From JADJLQ01 sp031417835 (GTDB taxonomy: Bacteria; Bacteroidota; Bacteroidia; Chitinophagales; Saprospiraceae), in contig JANOWJ010000138.1 of assembly GCA_031417835.1 (NCBI GenBank), positions 84,471 through 148,470 of the forward strand: a DNA stretch of 64,000 bases, read 5' to 3'. Shown here one piece after another: positions 1 to 8,241 of this stretch. The position numbers and the translations under genes are program-made. Within the stretch, counting starts at the first letter, position 1, and every line of letters starts with the position of its first letter. The notes under the pieces were generated by a model. That model did not search any database. It was not told the DNA's origin and saw only the letters and a list, made by a program, of their open reading frames with translations.

Positions 1-2
1 CG

Positions 3-1061
3 CTAAGCAAAGTCTTGTTTAAAAACAAGCCGTATTATAATTTTGAAAATCCTTCTTTGCAATATGAAGCAGAACAAACTCCCGGCATTTTTTTAGAAAA
101 AATAAAGAAGGGTGCTGTATTAGATGAGGTACAGCGCGTGCCGGATATCTTCAGGTACTTACACGAAATGCTCGATAACAATACCACTAGGGGTCAATTT
201 ATTCTCACTGGTTCGAATAATTTTTTACTACAGGAAAAAGTCTCTCAGTCTCTTGCAGGCAGGGCAGGATATTTGACCTTACTACCACTAAGCTATAACG
301 AACTTCAGGAATCAAACCTAGCCAATGAACATTTGAATCAACTTATGTTTTCCGGTGGTTATCCGGAGATCTGGGATCAACAACTGACGCCTACGATGTG
401 GATGGACAGTTATATCAGTACTTATATTCAACGCGATGTCCGGCTATTGCGAAATATCACAGATCTGGGAGCATTCAAACGATTTATAGCCTTGTGTGCT
501 CATTCTGCAAGTCAGGTAGTCAATAGAGATGAATTATCAAGGAATACTAGAGTGGATACTAAAACGATTCAAGCCTGGCTTGGCCTGATGGATAATAGTT
601 ACATAGCATATATGATTCAACCTTGGTATGCTAACCCTAATAAAAGGATCATTAAAAGCCCCAAATTGTATTTCTACGATACCGGAGTATTGTGTTATCT
701 ATTAGGCATTACCTCTGTCAACGCCTTAAAGAAAAGCCCACATTATGGGGCTATTTTTGAAAATTGGATTATGACTGAAATCAAGAAAAACATCTTCAAT
801 AATGGCTATGCGGATAATATGTTTTTTTATCGAGATTCCAGCCAAAATGAGGTGGACCTTATCCTGGAGCGGGAAGGCCAGGTATTAGCTATAGAGATTA
901 AATCAGCGGCTACGGTTCATGGAGACCACCTGAGGGGATTAAATTATATCCACAAATTCCGGCCAAATGCACAAAAATTTCTGATCAATACAGGTAGCCA
1001 AAATCATGTTATTCAGGAGACGATAAATGTACTTTCTTGGAAGGAAGTAGCCAATATTTAA
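3..1061 (+). CDS. AAA ATPase with DUF4143 nuclease-like C-terminus, 5' truncated by window edge
   Basis: Partial gene: the reading frame is open from base 3, before the first possible start (TTG at 15), so the true N-terminus with the Walker A P-loop lies outside the window. What remains matches the DUF4143 ATPase family: a Walker-B-like stretch LDEVQ near the start, a sensor-like FILTGSNNF, a winged-helix-like middle, and a C-terminal PD-(D/E)XK-like signature (NEVDLIL followed by AIEIKSA). Members are DNA-binding-like ATPases of unclear function, sometimes linked to defence or toxin-antitoxin activity. It converges on the CotH-like gene with only 13 bases between the two stops. Confidence 0.85.
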   Translation, partial: LSKVLFKNKPYYNFENPSLQYEAEQTPGIFLEKIKKGAVLDEVQRVPDIFRYLHEMLDNNTTRGQFILTGSNNFLLQEKVSQSLAGRAGYLTLLPLSYNELQESNLANEHLNQLMFSGGYPEIWDQQLTPTMWMDSYISTYIQRDVRLLRNITDLGAFKRFIALCAHSASQVVNRDELSRNTRVDTKTIQAWLGLMDNSYIAYMIQPWYANPNKRIIKSPKLYFYDTGVLCYLLGITSVNALKKSPHYGAIFENWIMTEIKKNIFNNGYADNMFFYRDSSQNEVDLILEREGQVLAIEIKSAATVHGDHLRGLNYIHKFRPNAQKFLINTGSQNHVIQETINVLSWKEVANI

Positions 1062-1074
1062 AGGGCATGAAAAA

Positions 1075-2733
1075 TTACCGGACGATGATCTTACCTTTTT
1101 TGAAAACAGTCCTAGCGCCTAGAAACAATTTGTACATGTAAACCCCCGCTGGTAGCCGCATCGTTGTGGATTTTAGTTGATTGGCTCCATTAAAATGATC
1201 TTCATCATTTTTGGTCAGTACCAGATGTCCAAGCATATTGTAAACTTCAAGGCTCATCCGGTCATAATCATGAACGTAATAACTCAGCGTGATCTCTTTG
1301 TCTTCTGTGGTGGGGTTGGGATAGACTATAGTCTCAAAAAAACGATCGGGATAATACTTAGGCAACGTATTTTGATAAAAAATACCATCGAGGTACTTCA
1401 TCCTGCGCAAGACCCATTCTTTGACATACAGTACTTCCTGAGCATATGAGCCGCCGATATATGCATTGGGCCATACATAGGTATTGAGGATAGGCCAGCG
1501 TTGAAAATTGCGCGGAGCAGCATCTTTCAGCAGCAGATTGAACGAGTCAATTAGGAAAACAACTTTTTGATCTGATAATACATTTTTTCTTAAGGAGGAC
1601 CACCTTTTGTACAATGAAGAAGCGAAAGTAGAATCCTGAAATACCTTAGGCCAATAAAATGGGACGGTAAATCCATCATTAGGACATCGGTTGTTAAATT
1701 CAAATGCCAAGACCTCAGAGGAGGCGCCCTGACAATAATCCGCATTTCCAAATCCTAAGTTAAAATCCCAAATCGGACCAAACTTAAATTTAGTACTCTT
1801 TTTATCAGCTTCTTTGTAAAGATAGGCACTGAGTCTGTACCCATCTACATTATTGCTTACTTCATTGAGGATCATAAAATCAATCATCGATTGCTCATCA
1901 GCATATTTTCGAAATCCTTCTTTGGAATCGCCCCCTTTGGATGTATTAAATGAGGATTCAAAATTATGAATCAGAGTACGGATATAGTTTTTTTGGGCTG
2001 TATTGATCACATTTGCTTCAGGCTCTTCGTATTGATAGTAGGTCCTTCTGGGTACACCACTGCCTGAAAAATATTCTGAATTAAATCCACCTTGAGGCGT
2101 ACTACCAGTAGTCTTGTCAATTTTTAAAATATACCCTCCCGTCAAAGCCTCACCTCCAGTAATACCCGGAATGAGCTCAGGGATATTGACTCGATCTTTG
2201 TCGCGTTTTATTTTTTCCATCAGGATGTACACGCCTTGATATTGGCCATTGATGATTAACTCACAAAATCTTGTCCTGGAAGTATACGGCATAATCTCGC
2301 TGGCTATACGATGGATCAGCGCATCACGCATCAGCGACTTATCACTATAGGGAGCAAGCAATACCCAATCATTTTCTTTGGGCATACCTAATATACTGAC
2401 ATTTAAATTTGTTTCGCCATCAGCCAGTCTTGTTTCTATACCTAGTGGTTTTTTGGGAGAAAGATCCTGTGAAGAAGATCCTCTTAATTCCACTCCGATC
2501 TTACCAACATAATGCCTGGTAGAATCGTTAAGATTGTTAATTTTCTCTGGACCATTATAGATAATTTCAAAGTCGGCTACGATCTTGGGCTCGTTCAAAA
2601 TGGCCAATCCATTGGTGCGGATGATGACGATAGGCAAATTGGAGGACTGAAACTGTTGACCCGATACGACGCCAGTCAGGACAGAGCAGAAGAGCAGAGT
2701 GTATAGCGTGCGCAAATTTCGATGGATGGTCAC
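1075..2733 (-). CDS. CotH-like secreted protein with T9SS sorting domain (copy 1)
   Basis: 552 residues. An N-terminal signal peptide (hydrophobic stretch about residues 9-26) is followed by a CotH kinase-like domain with the recurring blocks ELRGSSS, ENDWVLLAPYSDKSLMRD, GVYILMEKIKRD and PIWDFNLGFGN; the last is the family's metal/ATP-site block. The last 80 or so residues (from YPNPTTEDKE, ending in KGKIIVR) form a type IX secretion system C-terminal sorting domain, so the protein is probably exported and surface-attached. CotH proteins are atypical kinases of spore-coat or extracellular proteins; the substrate here is unknown. It lies 6 bases downstream of a full-length paralogue of identical length, a tandem duplication. 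Confidence 0.85.
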   Translation of the reverse strand: MTIHRNLRTLYTLLFCSVLTGVVSGQQFQSSNLPIVIIRTNGLAILNEPKIVADFEIIYNGPEKINNLNDSTRHYVGKIGVELRGSSSQDLSPKKPLGIETRLADGETNLNVSILGMPKENDWVLLAPYSDKSLMRDALIHRIASEIMPYTSRTRFCELIINGQYQGVYILMEKIKRDKDRVNIPELIPGITGGEALTGGYILKIDKTTGSTPQGGFNSEYFSGSGVPRRTYYQYEEPEANVINTAQKNYIRTLIHNFESSFNTSKGGDSKEGFRKYADEQSMIDFMILNEVSNNVDGYRLSAYLYKEADKKSTKFKFGPIWDFNLGFGNADYCQGASSEVLAFEFNNRCPNDGFTVPFYWPKVFQDSTFASSLYKRWSSLRKNVLSDQKVVFLIDSFNLLLKDAAPRNFQRWPILNTYVWPNAYIGGSYAQEVLYVKEWVLRRMKYLDGIFYQNTLPKYYPDRFFETIVYPNPTTEDKEITLSYYVHDYDRMSLEVYNMLGHLVLTKNDEDHFNGANQLKSTTMRLPAGVYMYKLFLGARTVFKKGKIIVR

Positions 2734-2739
2734 CAGAGA

Positions 2740-4398
2740 TCACAATTTATGAAAAGAACGAATGAAGATAGAATTTTGTCGATCAAAAAGCTGAATATAA
2801 TAAAGACCTTGAGTTAATGGATGAACTGGAATGGGCTGTAGATCATATACCTCTTGTTCCATCAGTTGTACTCCCATTTGATTAAAGATTCTGACCCTGG
2901 CTTTCTTTGAATAAGTGGCAGGGAGATCAATTTGTATGTGATCCATCACCGGATTTGGATATAGGTTAATCTCTACCTCTTTTGTCGTACGTATGGCCAC
3001 TGTCGGATTGTAGCCAAAGTAGCCATCCAAAAATTTGATTCGATTCCTGACCCAGTTTTTTAAATAATTGATTTCAGCTTCATACGTGCCACCGACGAAA
3101 AGATTTGGCCACACATACAGATCGAGTATTTTCCACCGATTAAAATTTCTGGACTGTGCTTCTTGTATCGTGCGGGACAATGAATCGATCGTATTCATCA
3201 TATTTGATTCAAGGAAGGTGTTTTTTCTCAATTGAGCCCAACGAGCCTTGGTACTATTAAAAAAACTGGGATCTGACATGACTTTAGGCCAATAAAAGGG
3301 GACCAACCAATAATCATTGATGAAACGATTATTGAATTCAAATGCAAGACCTGTAGGTTCGCCGCCTTGACAATAATTGGCATTGCCAAATCCTAGGTTA
3401 AAATCCCAAACCGGGCCAAATTTGATTTTAGGACTGTTGCTGTCTATATCTTTATGCAGATACGTGCTTAATCGATACCCGTCTACATTATTGGATATTT
3501 CGTTAAGCAATAAAAAATCGATCATTGATTTTTCGTCGGCATATTTTCTATAGCCATTAGTAGGATGTGTGAAATCTGTGGAAAGAAAACTGGCTTCAAA
3601 ATTTTGTACTAGCGTAGCTATATATTTTTTCTGATCTGAATTGAGCACATTAGCTTCGGGATGCTCATATTGATAATAGGTATAATTTGGTGTTGGACCG
3701 GGCCTGTTTGAATAGATGGAAGTGTATCCTCCCTGAGGCGTACTACCAGTAGTTTTATCTATTTTAAGGATATAGCCACCCGTCAGTGAGTCCCCTTTGA
3801 TGACCGTGGTTGAAATGGATTTGAGATCTACCCTGTTTTTATCTCTTTTGATTTTCTCCATCAATACATATACGCCTTGGTACTCTTGGTTGATGATAAC
3901 CTCACAAAATCGGGTTCGGCTCGAATAAGGCATGATTTGACGCGCAAGATTATGGATAAGCACATCTCTCATCAGCGATTTATCGCTATAAGGCGCTATG
4001 CGTACCCAATCGTTTTCTTCCGGTAGTCCCAATAAACTTACATTCAGATTAGTGCCATCTGCATTTCTCGTTTCGAACCCTAAAGGTTTTTTAGGAGATA
4101 GATCCAATGAAGAAGATCCCCTAAGCTCCACACCGATCTTCCCTTTAAAATGTGTAGCATTATCGCTCACATTATTTCTTTTTCCCGGACCATTATAGAT
4201 CACCTCGAGGTCGGCTGTGATTTTTGGCTCAGTAAGTATCACCTTGCCATTTGTATTGATTATAAAGATGGGCAGATCACTTGAAGTTAGCAGAACTATT
4301 TGACCAACTCCAATCCAGGAAGAAATACAGTATAAAACGGTCAGGAAGCAACGAATAAAAGAATCAGTAGAATGGATAGGGTTTAAAATTTTACCCAT
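2740..4398 (-). CDS. CotH-like secreted protein with T9SS sorting domain (copy 2)
   Basis: 552 residues, colinear with the neighbouring copy: the same blocks ELRGSSS, ENDWVRIAPYSDKSLMRD, GVYVLMEKIKRDKNRV, KIDKTTGSTPQGG and PVWDFNLGFGNANYCQGG, and a C-terminal YPNPVMDHIQIDL-type T9SS sorting domain. The leader is a hydrophobic segment about residues 16-33. The chosen ATG lies inside the last codons of the upstream Gfo/Idh gene (16-base overlap); no other in-frame ATG precedes the hydrophobic leader, which supports translational coupling. Probably an exported, surface-anchored CotH kinase-like protein; substrate unknown. Transcribed together with the Gfo/Idh gene and copy 1. Confidence 0.85.
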   Translation of the reverse strand: MGKILNPIHSTDSFIRCFLTVLYCISSWIGVGQIVLLTSSDLPIFIINTNGKVILTEPKITADLEVIYNGPGKRNNVSDNATHFKGKIGVELRGSSSLDLSPKKPLGFETRNADGTNLNVSLLGLPEENDWVRIAPYSDKSLMRDVLIHNLARQIMPYSSRTRFCEVIINQEYQGVYVLMEKIKRDKNRVDLKSISTTVIKGDSLTGGYILKIDKTTGSTPQGGYTSIYSNRPGPTPNYTYYQYEHPEANVLNSDQKKYIATLVQNFEASFLSTDFTHPTNGYRKYADEKSMIDFLLLNEISNNVDGYRLSTYLHKDIDSNSPKIKFGPVWDFNLGFGNANYCQGGEPTGLAFEFNNRFINDYWLVPFYWPKVMSDPSFFNSTKARWAQLRKNTFLESNMMNTIDSLSRTIQEAQSRNFNRWKILDLYVWPNLFVGGTYEAEINYLKNWVRNRIKFLDGYFGYNPTVAIRTTKEVEINLYPNPVMDHIQIDLPATYSKKARVRIFNQMGVQLMEQEVYDLQPIPVHPLTQGLYYIQLFDRQNSIFIRSFHKL

Positions 4399-5540
4399 TT
4401 TGTTTGAGATTTTCCGCTTTCGATCACACTTTGAACAAACTGCATACCCCGTACGCCATCGGCTACAGTCGGAAAATCATATAGTGGATCTTGAGGTTTG
4501 CCTTCTTTTTTAGCGATCACTGCGAACGCAAAATTGCGGTAGATATTGGCAAAAGCCTCTAAGTAGCCTTCAGGATGACCGGCAGGTACGCGTCGATGCG
4601 CCTCAGCTTCCGGATAGAGATCACCGACTCCCGTACGATATATCTCAGTATGTTTTTCATGCCACCGCACGATAAGCGTATTGGGATCATGTTGAGACCA
4701 TTCTAAACCGCCATATTCTCCATAGATTCTGATTTTAAGATTATTTTCTTCTCCGGCAGATACTTGACTCGCAAACAAAATGCCTCGAGCCCCATTACTC
4801 ATACGAAGGAGTACATTACCGTCATCGTCTAGTAACCTGCCTGGCACCAAGATGCTGATATCAGCACACAACTCTGCTATTTTTAACCCGGTGATGTACT
4901 CAGCCAGATTTTCGGCATGCGTGCCGATATCGCCCATCGCTCCAGCTATCCCGGATCGAGTAGGATCCGTACGCCAGGTAGCTTGTTTAAAATTGGGATG
5001 GGTGGACCCTTCTATTTTTTCTGATAACCAGCCTTGAGGATATTCTACTACGAGCTTGCGGATGGTGCCTATTTTGCCGTCTGCAATCATGCGCTTAGCT
5101 TGTTTGACCATGGGATATCCGGTATAATTATGCGTCAACGCAAATACCCGGCCAGTCGCTTTTATGGTTTTCTCAAGATCTAAGGCTTCGGCCATAGTGA
5201 AACTCAGTGGTTTATCGCATATGACATCAAATCCATTTTCCAAAGCAAGCTTGGCTGGCTCATAATGCATGTGATTAGGCGTCACGATAGCTACAAAATC
5301 CATACGATTATCATCTGTCAGGCCTTTCTCAGTCAAGATCATTTCTTCAAAAGAGCCATAACATCGCTCTGGAGGCAATAAGAGATCACCACCCGATGCT
5401 TTAGATTTTTCAGGATCACTGGAGAAAGCACCACAGACCAACTCAATCAGACCATCCATATTAGCTGCTATGCGATGCACACCACCGATAAAGGCGCCTC
5501 GTCCACCACCGACCATACCCATTCTAAGTTTTCTATTCAT
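4383..5540 (-). CDS. Gfo/Idh/MocA family oxidoreductase (cytoplasmic)
   Basis: 385 residues with an N-terminal Rossmann fold (GMVGGGRGAFIGGVHR, residues about 8-23) and the C-terminal Gfo/Idh/MocA alpha/beta domain. The usual EKP motif carrying the catalytic lysine appears as CDKP (in VICDKPLSF). GDIGTHAENLAEY is the substrate-pocket block with the His expected near the active site. No leader peptide, so cytoplasmic, unlike the two twin-arginine paralogues in the window. Members oxidise or reduce sugars and inositols with NAD(P). It is first in a minus-strand unit with the two CotH genes and is divergent from the Gfo/Idh gene at 5816; substrate unknown. Confidence 0.88.
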   Translation of the reverse strand: MNRKLRMGMVGGGRGAFIGGVHRIAANMDGLIELVCGAFSSDPEKSKASGGDLLLPPERCYGSFEEMILTEKGLTDDNRMDFVAIVTPNHMHYEPAKLALENGFDVICDKPLSFTMAEALDLEKTIKATGRVFALTHNYTGYPMVKQAKRMIADGKIGTIRKLVVEYPQGWLSEKIEGSTHPNFKQATWRTDPTRSGIAGAMGDIGTHAENLAEYITGLKIAELCADISILVPGRLLDDDGNVLLRMSNGARGILFASQVSAGEENNLKIRIYGEYGGLEWSQHDPNTLIVRWHEKHTEIYRTGVGDLYPEAEAHRRVPAGHPEGYLEAFANIYRNFAFAVIAKKEGKPQDPLYDFPTVADGVRGMQFVQSVIESGKSQTKWVKF

Positions 5541-5815
5541 ACTAGGATTGAAAATTTTTGATAAATGTAGGGAAAAGATAGGGATTGGGTCATGGCATGA
5601 AGAAGGTGCCTAGGATTGGCGAGGGTATAAAACAACGAATTTTTGTTGAAGCGCAGAAGTATGATTAGATTATAGTCGGATCATTAAAAAATTATATATC
5701 AATATTGTATTAAGCTATAACTTTAGTGAAAGTAAAATCATTGCATAGAATGGATGGTCTACGTAGAATTTTAAACACTAAAAAATATAATTGAGGTAAT
5801 GAATCATCGCAACCT

Positions 5816-7315
5816 ATGAAAAAGAAAATGAATCGACGCACATTTGTTGCCGATACTTCAACTGCATCTATTGGTGCGTTGGCATTTCATATCGTGCCTA
5901 GTCGGGTATTGGGCGGATGGCGCCACATTGCTCCAAGTGATAAATTGAATATAGCATATATCGGTTGTGGGACTCAAGGCTTGCGAGAAATGTGCCAATT
6001 GATTCAAAACCCAAAAGTACAGATCACTTCTGTATGCGATGTCAACAAGATGAGCACGAATTATGTGGATTGGTCGCCCAACGGCATTCGAGATGGCATT
6101 CGTAAAATATTAGGCGATGCTGGCTGGGGTGAACGATTTAAAGGTATCCCAGGAGGTCGGGATATTGGTAAAGAAGTAGTAGATCAGTATTACAATAAGG
6201 TGAACAATACGACAAATCATAGTATCACCTCCTATGAAGATTTTAGAGAATTATTGGTCCGTGAAAAAGGTTTTGATGCGGTAAAGATTATGACCCCGGA
6301 TCACTTACATGGGCACATCTCCATAGCTTCTATGAAACAAGGTAAGCATGTCGTCATTCATAAACCTATCGCCAATAGAATGTTTGAAGCCCGTACGACG
6401 ATCCGGATAGCGCGAGAAACTGGGATGAGGACTCACTTATTAGCATGGGGGAAATTTAAGGGACTGGAAGAAATCAATACTTGGCTACAACAAGGTCAAA
6501 TAGGAGCGTTAAAAGAAATTCACAATTGGAGCAATAGACCCGTCTGGCCGCAATGGACTTCTTATCCTACTGATACACCTGCAGTCCCGGAAGGATTTAA
6601 TTGGAACCTATGGTTGGGCCCCATTCCCCATCGACCGTATCATACAAATTATACCCATAATGTATTTAGGGGTTGGTACGATTTCGGAGGTGGAAGCATC
6701 GCTGATATGGGGCACTATAGCCTGTGGCCTTTGTTTTTAAATATTGGTGTAGACACGGCGCCGATCAGTGCAGAAGCCACCGGTACTACGACCAGCATGA
6801 TAGAAAATCAAGTGTGTAAAGTGGTGAATAATGATGTGGCATTTCCATATTCTTCGACTGTAAAATTTAAATTTCCGGCTCAGAGTCGATTGTCTGCCTT
6901 TGATTTGTTTTGGTATGATGGGGGCATTCGGCCAGCGACGCCCGACGAATTAGGGGATGCATCCCTACCACGAGAAGGCATGATGATCAAAGGGGAACAA
7001 GGTATGATCTTAGCAGGATTCCGAGGTGAAAATCCAAAATTGATCAATAAGGATAACAAGTTTAATCCAGACCCATTGACAAGAGAAACCAATCAGCGAA
7101 GTGATGATCATTGGCTGGATGCTTTTAAAAACAACACAGAATCTCCTGGTAGTTTCCTAAAAGCTGGAGCTGTGACGGAGACTATTTTATTAGGTGCTGT
7201 GGCGATGCGTGCCAAAAAAAGATTAATATATGATACAGTGAATATGAAAATTACAAATGATGAAGATGCGAATAAGTATTTTTACAGAGAATATAGGAAT
7301 GGATGGGAGTTGTGA
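5816..7315 (+). CDS. Gfo/Idh/MocA family oxidoreductase with twin-arginine leader (long form)
   Basis: 499 residues. The N-terminus carries a twin-arginine-like leader (MNRRTFVADTST, then a hydrophobic stretch to VPSRVLGG), so periplasmic export is likely. The Rossmann block is IAYIGCGTQG. Between strands 1 and 2 there is a long insertion (VDWSPNGIRDG through GRDIGKEVVDQYY) typical of the larger subfamily. The EKP motif is replaced by HKP (VVIHKPIANRM). GGGSIADMGHYSLWP is the substrate-pocket block. Likely an NAD(P)-dependent sugar or sugar-acid oxidoreductase, possibly acting on glycosides to make 3-keto sugars (inference). The TIM-barrel gene follows after 69 bases on the same strand and probably acts on its product. 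Confidence 0.88.
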   Translation: MKKKMNRRTFVADTSTASIGALAFHIVPSRVLGGWRHIAPSDKLNIAYIGCGTQGLREMCQLIQNPKVQITSVCDVNKMSTNYVDWSPNGIRDGIRKILGDAGWGERFKGIPGGRDIGKEVVDQYYNKVNNTTNHSITSYEDFRELLVREKGFDAVKIMTPDHLHGHISIASMKQGKHVVIHKPIANRMFEARTTIRIARETGMRTHLLAWGKFKGLEEINTWLQQGQIGALKEIHNWSNRPVWPQWTSYPTDTPAVPEGFNWNLWLGPIPHRPYHTNYTHNVFRGWYDFGGGSIADMGHYSLWPLFLNIGVDTAPISAEATGTTTSMIENQVCKVVNNDVAFPYSSTVKFKFPAQSRLSAFDLFWYDGGIRPATPDELGDASLPREGMMIKGEQGMILAGFRGENPKLINKDNKFNPDPLTRETNQRSDDHWLDAFKNNTESPGSFLKAGAVTETILLGAVAMRAKKRLIYDTVNMKITNDEDANKYFYREYRNGWEL

Positions 7316-7354
7316 TTTTTGGAATAAATTGGGAATATGTGGTTCATAATTTTG

Positions 7355-7362
7355 TAGCTTTG
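7355..7362 (+). promoter_or_regulatory. Bacteroidota-type -7 element (TAGCTTTG)
   Basis: TAGCTTTG fits the TAnnTTTG -7 consensus and sits 22 bases before the ATG of the TIM-barrel gene. A TTG at 7329-7331 lies 23 bases upstream, slightly farther than the usual -33 spacing. It would give the downstream gene its own promoter in the gap after the Gfo/Idh gene. Confidence 0.4.
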
Positions 7363-7384
7363 AAAAGCATTAACTTATAGAATA

Positions 7385-8236
7385 ATGAAAAGAAGACAGT
7401 TTATTGAGGCAACGACATTAAGCGCGCTCAGTGTGCCATTTATCGCTAATCCTTTACGTACATTAAAAAATAAAGCAATGAAAAACGATATCTCACTTGC
7501 TCAATGGGCACTCGTCGAAGAGATGCGGGCAGGTAAATGGAAAAACCTTGATTTCCCTAAAATAGCTCGGGAAGACTTTGGATTGAATGGCATCGAATTT
7601 GTCAATACTTTATTTGAAGTTCCTACGGAGGGCTATCTTAAAAAATTGAAGTCTAATGCGGCAGCTCATGGCGTGGATATGGTACTGATCATGGTAGATG
7701 ATGAAGGGGATGGGGCTTCGGATACTAAGGAAGGTCGAAAACAATTTGATGTCAATCATCGCAAGTGGATAGATATCGCGCACTATCTGGGCTGTCATGC
7801 TATACGCACTAATTGTAGAGCTCCCAAAGATGCCAATCCAAAGGAGGCAATCAAATGGGCCACTGAATCATACAATATGTTATTGGATTATTCCAAAGCA
7901 TCTGGTGTCAAAGTGGTCATTGAAAATCATGGTGGGGTCTCTAATGACGGCGACTGGATGGTCGCTTTAATGAAATCGGTCAACAACCCATTATTTGGTA
8001 CTTATCCTGATTGGCGGAGTCCCAGTAAAGATTTTGATAATGTAACCTACCTGGAAAAAACATTACCGTATGCCCTTGGTATGTCATACCGTAACCAACC
8101 GACAGAGGAGCTCACCGCCAAAATGATTAAAATGTCTAAGGACAGCGGTTATACCGGATGGTATGGCATAGAGTCTACTGGCCGCGAAGCGATACATCAA
8201 GGCATAGGGTTATTGAAAAAGTATTTGTTGTCTTAA
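7385..8236 (+). CDS. Sugar phosphate isomerase/epimerase-like TIM barrel with twin-arginine-like leader
   Basis: 283 residues. It starts MKRRQFIEATTL, a twin-arginine-like leader, followed by a xylose-isomerase-like (AP endonuclease family 2) TIM barrel. Visible metal-site blocks are NGIEFVN, VVIENHGG (Glu and His) and YGIESTGRE (a late Glu). These enzymes isomerise, epimerise or cleave sugars and keto-sugars. Position after the exported Gfo/Idh oxidoreductase suggests a two-step periplasmic pathway in which the oxidoreductase makes a keto-sugar that this enzyme converts (inference). It ends 5 bases from the convergent gluconokinase/6PGDH gene. Confidence 0.82.
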   Translation: MKRRQFIEATTLSALSVPFIANPLRTLKNKAMKNDISLAQWALVEEMRAGKWKNLDFPKIAREDFGLNGIEFVNTLFEVPTEGYLKKLKSNAAAHGVDMVLIMVDDEGDGASDTKEGRKQFDVNHRKWIDIAHYLGCHAIRTNCRAPKDANPKEAIKWATESYNMLLDYSKASGVKVVIENHGGVSNDGDWMVALMKSVNNPLFGTYPDWRSPSKDFDNVTYLEKTLPYALGMSYRNQPTEELTAKMIKMSKDSGYTGWYGIESTGREAIHQGIGLLKKYLLS

Positions 8237-8241
8237 TATAA

